Source: an uncultured Acholeplasmatales bacterium (GTDB lineage Bacteria > Bacillota_I > Bacilli_A > Acholeplasmatales > Anaeroplasmataceae). Taken from it: a stretch of 52,737 bases of DNA. Shown in pieces: positions 35,198 to 43,182 of this stretch. The number at the start of each line of letters is the position of its first letter. Position 1 is the first letter of the stretch. The position numbers and the translations under genes were made by a program. Location of the stretch: contig CALUQZ010000009.1 of the NCBI GenBank assembly GCA_944323055.1, positions 1-52,737 on the forward strand, in the 5' to 3' direction. Below the pieces are notes generated by a model. The model was not told where the DNA came from, searched no databases, and saw only the letters and a list, made by a program, of their open reading frames with translations.

Positions 35198-35497
35198 CTA
35201 TTTTAAAAGATTTAATAAATTTTGTTTAGGTTGATAGCCTACTGTTCTAGCTACCTCTTTACCATTTTCAAAAACGATTATTGTAGGAATACTACTAACA
35301 TTATATAATGCAGCTAATTCTTCTTCCTCATCAACATTAACTTTACCAACTTGATTAGGAACTTCCTTTGCTATTTCTTCAATAATAGGTCCTAACATAC
35401 GACATGGACCACACCATGGTGCCCAAAAATCTACTAATGTTTTAGTAGAACTACTAACTACATCATTAAAATTTTCTTTTGTTAATTTTAACTCCAT
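35198..35497 (-). CDS. trxA: Thioredoxin
   Basis: A 99-residue dithiol reductant. The redox site WCGPC is at residues 28-32 (FWAPWCGPCRMLGPI), and the cis-Pro segment VSSIPTIIVF and GYQPKQNLLNLL complete the fold. Length is normal. A GGAGGAAG ribosome site precedes the ATG. It is monocistronic with a downstream terminator; no reductase gene is adjacent. Confidence 0.96.
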   Translation of the reverse strand: MELKLTKENFNDVVSSSTKTLVDFWAPWCGPCRMLGPIIEEIAKEVPNQVGKVNVDEEEELAALYNVSSIPTIIVFENGKEVARTVGYQPKQNLLNLLK

Positions 35498-35562
35498 TTT
35501 TTCTTCCTCCTTAATTCTAGCTTCATTATACCTAAATTAAGATAGCTTGTCTAAAGTTTTGC

Positions 35563-36915
<1,353 letters not shown>

Positions 36916-36979
36916 CTATATATAATAATAATTTTTTGATCCTTTTTCAAGATTTTTTAAAAAATTTTAATAATACCTA

Positions 36980-37008
36980 TTGACAGCGCTTTCATCTTTA
37001 TGTATAAT
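36980..37008 (+). promoter_or_regulatory. Consensus promoter of the orphan RNA
   Basis: TTGACA (36980-36985), 17 bases, TATAAT (37003-37008): a perfect sigma-A promoter on the plus strand with no protein gene downstream. Predicted transcription start is about 37015. Confidence 0.85.
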
Positions 37009-37014
37009 AAAGGC

Positions 37015-37286
37015 GTAAAGAGGGATACATTAAGTTAACTTCTAAAAAATAAGTTAGAAAAAGAATTTAAATAGAAAAAATTTAAGTATTATCTTAAATA
37101 GTTTAAAGGGAATTTCTAATTTATAGAAGTTAGACTTATTGTAAATAAATAGGTCAGTCAAAAGAATAGTAAAGAGATATGTAAAGAAATATGATTTAAC
37201 TTTTAGAAAAAAGAACTACTATTAATTGACGACAAAAAAAGAAGAAGTTGTTAACTTTTTAAATGACAACTTCTTCTTTTTATTTT
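37015..37286 (+). ncRNA. Candidate orphan structured small RNA (about 270 nt)
   Basis: The transcript runs from the perfect promoter to a strong terminator (AAGAAGAAGTTGT / ACAACTTCTTCTT then T-rich, about 37239-37281). No reading frame with a ribosome site is present. Two long helical domains can be drawn. Domain 1 is a rod: TAACTTCTA (37036-37044) with TAGAAGTTA (37124-37132), TTAGAAA (37054) with TTTCTAA (37113), and ATTTAAG (37080) with CTTAAAT (37093) around TATTAT. Domain 2: GTCAA (37157) with TTGAC (37226), and AATAGT (37165) with ACTATT (37218). A rod with internal bubbles recalls 6S RNA, but the length and sequence do not let me assign a family. Confidence 0.7.
37239..37286. terminator. 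Bidirectional terminator of the orphan RNA and the third Fic gene
   Basis: The hairpin AAGAAGAAGTTGT / ACAACTTCTTCTT is flanked by A7 upstream and T-rich sequence downstream. It serves the plus-strand RNA and the minus-strand Fic gene, whose stop is at 37285. Confidence 0.8.
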
Positions 37287-37890
37287 ATATTAATTCACTA
37301 GCTGTATAAGTATTATATCCTTCATAATAATAGCTATTATCTATACCCTTCATATAAATCTCTCTATTATTTATATCTGTAGACAAGGCATTATTCAATA
37401 TGTCTTTAATCTCCTTATCTCTAATAGGACTACGCTCCATAGCTAATAAATAATCTTCTTTATCAACCTTTGACCAATCAACAACCTTACCTATCTCTAC
37501 TTTAAGCATTAAATCTAGCCAGATCCGCATACTTCTTCCATTTCCTTCCCTAAATGGATGAGCTATATTCATCTCTACATATTTTTCTACTATTTCAGCA
37601 AATGTAGTTTGCGGCATAGCTTCAATTTTTTTTAAGGCTTCTGGCAAATACATCGCTGACGCAAATCTAAAATTTCCTTTTGCTAAATTTACATCTCTTA
37701 TTTGACCAGCAAATTCATAAATATCTGCAAATAGATATTTATGAATAAAAGCTAATGTGTTAAATGTTCCTGGTTTTAATGTATCTAGATAACCTTGTTC
37801 AAATAATTGAACAGCTTTTATTTTACTTGTTTTTTCGTGAATATTAACTAATAAAGCTGGATTAGTGATTCCTAATTTATTTTTTAACAT
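37285..37890 (-). CDS. Fic-domain protein, class III (C-terminal inhibitory helix)
   Basis: A 201-residue Fic enzyme. The catalytic loop is HPFREGNGR (residues 111-119), with Glu in place of Asp. The inhibitory motif is at the C-terminus: SYYYEGY, Ser186-xxx-Glu190-Gly191-Tyr192, the arrangement known from Neisseria NmFic, in which a Tyr in this helix is self-AMPylated to release inhibition. The N-terminal part (TFNTLAFIHKYLFADIYEFAGQIRDVNLAKG) is the usual Fic/Doc beginning. NmFic-type proteins target DNA gyrase; that target here is inference. There is no neighbouring antitoxin. It shares its terminator with the orphan RNA. Confidence 0.88.
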   Translation of the reverse strand: MLKNKLGITNPALLVNIHEKTSKIKAVQLFEQGYLDTLKPGTFNTLAFIHKYLFADIYEFAGQIRDVNLAKGNFRFASAMYLPEALKKIEAMPQTTFAEIVEKYVEMNIAHPFREGNGRSMRIWLDLMLKVEIGKVVDWSKVDKEDYLLAMERSPIRDKEIKDILNNALSTDINNREIYMKGIDNSYYYEGYNTYTASELI

Positions 37891-38025
37891 TTCAAATATC
37901 CTTTTATATAATCTATCTAATTAATTCTATTTTCATATAACAATTACATATATTAAATATGTTTTGTTATCTAAGTACTTTTAAAGTATAACACAAAAAA
38001 TTAAGCAAAAAAGAAAGAAGTTGGA

Positions 38026-38060
38026 GACTGCTGAAAAAGTCAGTATTTTTAAGCAGTCTC
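38026..38060 (-). terminator. Terminator of the small frameshifted ORF
   Basis: GAGACTGCT pairs with AGCAGTCTC, with an inner AAAAA/TTTTT pairing. It is followed on the minus strand by a TTCTTTCTTTTTT tract. Confidence 0.7.
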
Positions 38061-38099
38061 TTAATAAAATAGCTTTTTTACTATTATTTAATAACAAAA

Positions 38100-38208
38100 C
38101 TAAACTTTCTTCGTAATATCTTCAACATTAATTTCTTGTAGAGGTTTTTCTTTAGTTTCAATTATTTTTGTTTTGTAAAGCTTTATCTTTTTTATTTAAA
38201 TGTTCCAT
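38100..38208 (-). pseudogene. Small ORF (about 35 residues) with a frameshift
   Basis: ATG at 38206-38208 follows an unusually strong AAAGGGGGTAAC site. The frame reads MEHLNKKDKALQNKNN and stops, but a single-base shift in the A-rich stretch near codons 12-15 opens KIIETKEKPLQEINVEDITKKV to a TAG at 38100-38102. A terminator hairpin follows at 38026. It is either a decayed small gene or a programmed frameshift. I do not recognise the product, which would be charged and soluble. Nothing else is visible in 37891-38249. Confidence 0.45.
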
Positions 38209-38249
38209 AAGTTACCCCCTTTAATAAATATTATACTATTAAAGCTGTT

Positions 38250-39500
38250 TTAAAATAAATTTAAGATATCTATAGCTATTTTAAACAACTCATATTTATA
38301 ATTGGTTTTTGTACTTACTCTTAAATCATGTGTTTCTTTAGACAAATCATCACCAGCATAAATTAAAGCTCCATATTTAACTTTATAAAAATTAGTTAGG
38401 GCAATTAAACCAGCTTGTTCCATTTCAACTAACATTAAACCTTCTTTTTTCCTTAATTCAATTTTAGCTTTAGTTTCTCTATAAATAGCATCTATTGACC
38501 AAGTATTAGCTAAAGTATAATTAATATTATGTTCATTTAAATACTTAGTAATTATATTTAATACTTCTAAATTAGCTAAAACATACCTGCTAGCTTCACT
38601 ATAATGATAAGATAAACCTTCATCTCTTAATGCTTCTTTTATAACAAATAAATCGCCTCTATTACTATTAACTAAAACACCGGCTCCACCTATAAATAAT
38701 ATTTTTTTCAAACCTTGTCTTATTAAAAACTCTAAAATACTACCCATTAAAGGTTCTCCGACATACCCCTTTACTAAAAATATATCATTATTCATTTGAT
38801 AAATAGGTATATTATTGACTCCATTAATATAGCTTACTTCTTTTATTTTATTATCATTTAACAACTCATCAATAATATCATTAAAATAACATATTAATAA
38901 TTTACTATTATCATCAAATTTAATATTAAAATCTTCCTTACTTAAAAAAGTGTTAAAATCATGACTATATTCTAAAATAGGATTACTATTCAATATTAAA
39001 TCATCTAATCTTATTCTTAAATATATATTATTATCATCTCTATGATGAATATAGGCATTTAAAGATAATAAGACTTTTAAAGAATAAATATTATTGATAT
39101 TAGTTTGAAAATATAATTCCTTTTCTTTAACTAAGTTTTCTTCTTTAATCTTAGCTATTAATAACTCTAATCCTCTTTTTGCATATCCTTTATTTCTATA
39201 ATCTTTAGCAATTAAATAACCAATATGACCAGCTCCATTTATTAAACTTTCATTTAAATAATGTCTAAGTTTAAATAACCCGACAATATTATCTAAATCA
39301 TCATATAAAAAGTAATATGTGTTTTTTACTATATCTTTACTAACATAATCATCATTTAATAAAGAAGGAATATCTTTATTACAAAAATCAGAATATGAAT
39401 GATCATAATAATTATTAACAAACCCATTTTCACTAGGATTAGCTACTAAAAAATTATATTCTTTTAAACTATCTTCTTTATTTAATACTTTTAAATACAT
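38250..39500 (-). CDS. GNAT acetyltransferase - nucleoside phosphorylase fusion
   Basis: A 416-residue two-domain protein. Residues 1-165 are a GNAT N-acetyltransferase with an acetyl-CoA loop (AKDYRNKGYAKRGLELL) and the usual C-terminal strand (YSLKVLLSLNAYIHH). Residues about 170-416 resemble purine nucleoside/uridine phosphorylases: LFIGGAGVLVNSNRGDLFVIKEAL, SYHYSEASRYVLAN, VEMEQAGLIALT (substrate-ribose EME motif) and GALIYAGDD. The beta strand order and EMEQ support the NP-1 fold. I know of no common fusion of this kind. The acetyl acceptor and nucleoside are unknown. AGGTG lies 7 bases before the ATG, and a palindrome overlaps the region upstream. Confidence 0.8.
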   Translation of the reverse strand: MYLKVLNKEDSLKEYNFLVANPSENGFVNNYYDHSYSDFCNKDIPSLLNDDYVSKDIVKNTYYFLYDDLDNIVGLFKLRHYLNESLINGAGHIGYLIAKDYRNKGYAKRGLELLIAKIKEENLVKEKELYFQTNINNIYSLKVLLSLNAYIHHRDDNNIYLRIRLDDLILNSNPILEYSHDFNTFLSKEDFNIKFDDNSKLLICYFNDIIDELLNDNKIKEVSYINGVNNIPIYQMNNDIFLVKGYVGEPLMGSILEFLIRQGLKKILFIGGAGVLVNSNRGDLFVIKEALRDEGLSYHYSEASRYVLANLEVLNIITKYLNEHNINYTLANTWSIDAIYRETKAKIELRKKEGLMLVEMEQAGLIALTNFYKVKYGALIYAGDDLSKETHDLRVSTKTNYKYELFKIAIDILNLF

Positions 39501-39512
39501 AAATTGACACCT

Positions 39513-39543
39513 AGTATAATTAAATTGTACTTTTAATTATACT
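39513..39543 (-). promoter_or_regulatory. Palindrome upstream of the GNAT-phosphorylase gene
   Basis: The perfect 12-bp inverted repeat AGTATAATTAAA / TTTAATTATACT with a 7-base loop ends about 12 bases before the ATG. One arm contains TATAAT in promoter orientation (39536-39541, minus strand), but no good -35 is 16-18 bases upstream. An operator over a regulated promoter, or an RNA hairpin next to the ribosome site, are both possible. Confidence 0.5.
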
Positions 39544-39629
39544 AACTCCATTCCATAAGTGTTTTTATAGTTATGAGTACAACATAACTTATATATCATC
39601 ATTAAATGATGGTATAATTTAATGAAGCA

Positions 39630-39695
39630 CTGTAGTCTGTTTCATAATTTTCACCTACAGGTTCTAATTTAAATTAGTTCTCTGGTTAAAGTAGG
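39630..39695 (-). other. Structured intergenic element with mutually exclusive pairings
   Basis: On the plus strand CTGTAG (39630-39635) can pair with CTACAG (39655-39660), while the overlapping CCTAC (39654-39658) can pair with GTAGG (39691-39695), enclosing the palindrome CTAATTTAAATTAG (39664-39677). The two helices exclude one another. It lies after the MgtA-type gene and upstream of the GNAT-phosphorylase gene. It does not match any riboswitch consensus I recall, including the M-box and purine classes. Confidence 0.35.
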
Positions 39696-39718
39696 ATTTT
39701 CCCTAAATAGTCAATTTA

Positions 39719-42457
39719 TTATAATAATCTTTCATATTTCTTAATATATATTTTTTTACCTAATTGAGTTAGTATAAAATAAATTAATATCATTATACAA
39801 ACAAAACCTAAAAATATTATACTTAGTTCTCTCATACTAAAGAAACTATTAATTTGTGGTACATATACTATAAAGAAACCTATTAAGCAAGATACGGCAA
39901 TAGCTAAAGTAAGCGTAATACTAGGTCTTGATGAAATAAATGGAATCTTTTCAGTTCTTAAGAAGGCATAAACAACATTTTGCGTTATTAATGATTCTAA
40001 GAAAAAACCAGTTTGAAAAGTCATCATAAATATGTCTTTATCACACATTACACTATCATAACTACCACCCGCTACTTTAGGAGCTAAATAATAATATAAA
40101 AAGGCAAAAGTAGACATATCGACTAATGATGAGATAGGTCCAAACATAAACATAAAATGTTTAATTTGTTTAACTGAATAATTTAAAGGTTTTAAAATAA
40201 CTTCATTATCAACATTATCAAATGGTAAACATGTACAAGATATACTAGTAATAATATCTAACATGACAATATGTAAAGCTCGCATCGGAATAAAAGGAAT
40301 CCAGAAAGCTCCAATTACTTGTGATATCATGTTACCAAAATTTGATGAAGTTTGTCCTTTTAAATACTTCATCATATTAACATATGATTTTCTACCTTCA
40401 ATAATACCTTCTTCTAATACTTGTAGGTCACTTTCAGTTAAAATAATATCACAAGCTTCTTTAGCTATATCAGTAGCTTCTTTAAAAGATATACCTATAT
40501 CAGCTTTTTTAAGAGACGGGGCATCATTAATACCATCTCCCATAAACCCAACTGTATGTCCGTTTTCTTGTAAAATGCTTACAATCATATATTTATCATC
40601 TGGGGTTAGTTCAACAAAGGCATGGGCTTCTTCAACTAATTTCTTTAAAGTTGCTTCATCTTTATTTAAATCACTACCTTTAACTATTTTAGGATTTTTA
40701 ATATTCAAATTATTACATAAGCTAATAGTTGCTGGTAGAGAATCACCTGTTAAAATTTTAACTTTAACACCATACTCATTTAAGCCTTTTAATGCCTTAG
40801 CTGCGCTCTTTTTAACTGTATCTTCAAAACATAAAAAACCTGCAAACAGCATATCATTCTCATCATCTAGCGTAATAGTATCTTTATTTATGTCTTTAGC
40901 TAACACTAAGACAACTCTCATACCTTTACTTGCCATTTTAGTGGCTATTTGTCTAATTTTAGTTAAATGTTCTTCTTCTACTTTAACTATCTTATCTTCT
41001 AATTTAATACGACTTATTTTTGTTATACAAGTTTCTACTGAACCTTTAGTTATTAAGAAAGTTTTATCATCCTTATCTTTTAATAAAACACTTAATCTTT
41101 TACGATGAAAATCAAAAGGTAATTCATCTAATTTAGTTATGCCATGATTCATTTTATTATAATATTCTAAATTTAGCTTCATATGACTAATAATAGCATT
41201 ATCAATATTAGATCTAATGCCAGTTTGATAAAAAGAATTTAAGAAAGCTAATCTTAAAACACTTAAACTTTCTTTTTCATTAAAAGACATAAATTTAACT
41301 AAAGTTGAAGTATTCTCCGTTAATGTACCTGTTTTATCAGTACATAAAACATCCATCGCTCCTAAATTTTGAATAGAATTAATATCTTTAACAATAACTT
41401 TTTTACTAGCCATTTTACTAGCACCACGCGCTAGATTAGCAGCCACCTGCATCGGTAGTAAAGACGGGGTTAAACCAACTGCTACTGATATCGCAAAAAT
41501 AAAAGCACTTAACCATTGTCTAGCAGGATCACTACTATCTATAACAATACCACTAGCTGTTATTCTAATTCCAAAACCATCAACTAAAAACACTAATGGC
41601 ACCATAATAGCCATAAAAGTAACTAAAAGTCTCGTTATTTTATTAATCCCTTTTTCAAATGGAGTCTTCTCTTTCTTTTCTGTTACTTTTTTAGCTAAAC
41701 TACCAAAGATCGTATCATCACCAACACCAATGACAAGCCCAACCCCATAACCTGAAGTAACACTAGTACCACTAAAAGCTATATTAGATAAAGAAAATAT
41801 GTTAGAAACATTACTACTTTCATTACCTGCACTTTTTAAAATCAAATCAGATTCACCAGTTAATGTGCTTTCTGAAACATATAAATCTTTACTCTCAATA
41901 ATTCTAAGATCAGCAAAAACCATATCACCAGCACTTAAATATACGACATCACCAACAACGAGTTCACTATTAAAGATTTCTTTTTTCTCCCCATTTCTTA
42001 ATACTAATGTCGTATTTTCTGTCATCTTTTTTAAAGCATTACTAGATCTAATAGATTTAATCTTTTCTCTATAGGTAGTTATAGCAGATATTACTATTAT
42101 AACAACTAAGATGAGTGGAGTTACCCACCACGTCTTCTTATCATCAGCATCAGATAAAAATAAACTAATAATAGCATTAATAACCGCAACTACCCATAAA
42201 ACTAAACAAAACGGATTAACTAAAGCTTTAAATAAGATTTCCCACTTACTTTCTTCTCTACCTTTAGATATACTATTACTACCATATTCTTCTCTTCTCT
42301 TATTAATATCTTCTTCTTTTAATCCTACTTTAATGTCAATTGCTTCATCTTTTAAGATATCTTTAATATCTTTATTAGCTAAACTAATAATCTTATTAGA
42401 AATATCTTTTTTTAAACTAGTAGATTTAATATCTACTTTATTTTGTTTTCTTAACAT
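39719..42457 (-). CDS. mgtA: Mg2+-transporting P-type ATPase, MgtA/MgtB family
   Basis: A 912-residue P3B-type pump. It has an actuator loop (ESTLTGESDLIL), TM4 region ISVAVGLTPSLLPMQVAANLARGA, phosphorylation site CTDKTGTLTENTSTL, nucleotide domain (DELPFDFHRKRLSVLL, TKGSVE), hinge GFMGDGINDAPSLKKADIG, and the MgtA-typical TM5-TM6 region ending IITSISCTCLPFDNVDNE. The start at 42457 has AAGGAAG 7 bases upstream; in-frame starts further upstream (to 42535) lack a site and are not conserved-looking. I see no M-box riboswitch before it. It would import Mg2+. Confidence 0.92.
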   Translation of the reverse strand: MLRKQNKVDIKSTSLKKDISNKIISLANKDIKDILKDEAIDIKVGLKEEDINKRREEYGSNSISKGREESKWEILFKALVNPFCLVLWVVAVINAIISLFLSDADDKKTWWVTPLILVVIIVISAITTYREKIKSIRSSNALKKMTENTTLVLRNGEKKEIFNSELVVGDVVYLSAGDMVFADLRIIESKDLYVSESTLTGESDLILKSAGNESSNVSNIFSLSNIAFSGTSVTSGYGVGLVIGVGDDTIFGSLAKKVTEKKEKTPFEKGINKITRLLVTFMAIMVPLVFLVDGFGIRITASGIVIDSSDPARQWLSAFIFAISVAVGLTPSLLPMQVAANLARGASKMASKKVIVKDINSIQNLGAMDVLCTDKTGTLTENTSTLVKFMSFNEKESLSVLRLAFLNSFYQTGIRSNIDNAIISHMKLNLEYYNKMNHGITKLDELPFDFHRKRLSVLLKDKDDKTFLITKGSVETCITKISRIKLEDKIVKVEEEHLTKIRQIATKMASKGMRVVLVLAKDINKDTITLDDENDMLFAGFLCFEDTVKKSAAKALKGLNEYGVKVKILTGDSLPATISLCNNLNIKNPKIVKGSDLNKDEATLKKLVEEAHAFVELTPDDKYMIVSILQENGHTVGFMGDGINDAPSLKKADIGISFKEATDIAKEACDIILTESDLQVLEEGIIEGRKSYVNMMKYLKGQTSSNFGNMISQVIGAFWIPFIPMRALHIVMLDIITSISCTCLPFDNVDNEVILKPLNYSVKQIKHFMFMFGPISSLVDMSTFAFLYYYLAPKVAGGSYDSVMCDKDIFMMTFQTGFFLESLITQNVVYAFLRTEKIPFISSRPSITLTLAIAVSCLIGFFIVYVPQINSFFSMRELSIIFLGFVCIMILIYFILTQLGKKIYIKKYERLL

Positions 42458-42551
42458 ATTTTCACTTCCTTTCATTTTCTTGTGTCTCCACAAGTCATAA
42501 AAGGATACCATGAAAATTAATAAATGTCGATACAAAAATTAAAATAATTAT

Positions 42552-43178
42552 TCATTTATTATTTAAAATATAAAATAATCCTTTAAATAAACGATAATTA
42601 CTATCACTATAGTGATTCCCATCATTAAGTTCAAAATGGATATTATACTTGTCTTTTAAATCTAAATAAAACTTATTTGTAATATCAACCATATTACCAT
42701 ATTTTTTACTTATTTCTTTTTTACCTATTGATAAATAAATATTAATTAACCTAAGATCTAATGATTTAAAATAGCTTATAAAATTAGGGTACCATAAACT
42801 AGCTGAACAAGCTATAACTTTATTAAATAAACTAGACTTACTAACTAAATATAAAGCAAATAAACCAGCTAATGAATAGCCACAAGCTATTAAATTAGTA
42901 TACTTAAAATTAATAATTGTAGGTAATATATCTAATATTTTATTAACTAAAATATCTCCCTTACCTTTACTAATATCACTAGGCCATGGGGTAAGATCAT
43001 CATACCAATTAAAATTAGTTATATTTATTAACATAAAATTATTTATATTATTTTCTTTTAATTTCTTATATAAATACTTAACATTAACATCAAATAATAA
43101 AATAACATCTTTAATATTAGCTATATTATCATAATACCTAACTATATTTAAATTATTTATATTAAATTTATCTTTCAT
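42552..43178 (-). CDS. Alpha/beta-hydrolase esterase-like protein
   Basis: A 208-residue protein. The nucleophile elbow IACGYSLAGLFALY places Ser102 in GxSxxG, and a late NDGNHYSDSN supplies a plausible catalytic His; the arrangement recalls the esterase D / IroE-type hydrolases. It is shorter than typical esterases (about 250-300), mainly by lacking N-terminal strands. There is no signal peptide, so it is cytosolic. It starts 4 bases before the end of the helicase gene's transcript partner (gap of 4 bases), so the two are co-transcribed. The substrate is unknown. Confidence 0.65.
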   Translation of the reverse strand: MKDKFNINNLNIVRYYDNIANIKDVILLFDVNVKYLYKKLKENNINNFMLINITNFNWYDDLTPWPSDISKGKGDILVNKILDILPTIINFKYTNLIACGYSLAGLFALYLVSKSSLFNKVIACSASLWYPNFISYFKSLDLRLINIYLSIGKKEISKKYGNMVDITNKFYLDLKDKYNIHFELNDGNHYSDSNYRLFKGLFYILNNK

Positions 43179-43182
43179 TATC

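Noticed and set aside
37015-37286. RNase P RNA, tmRNA or SRP RNA
   Set aside because: None of the conserved core sequences I know for these RNAs is visible, so I left it unassigned.
39501-39718. M-box or purine riboswitch
   Set aside because: The sequence has an ACAGTGCT resembling part of the M-box end and a GACTAC like part of a purine aptamer, but the other conserved blocks are missing.
40263-41108. 281-residue plus-strand reading frame inside mgtA
   Set aside because: It lies opposite a fully conserved ATPase, has no ribosome site and shows the low-complexity Ser/Leu composition of a shadow frame.
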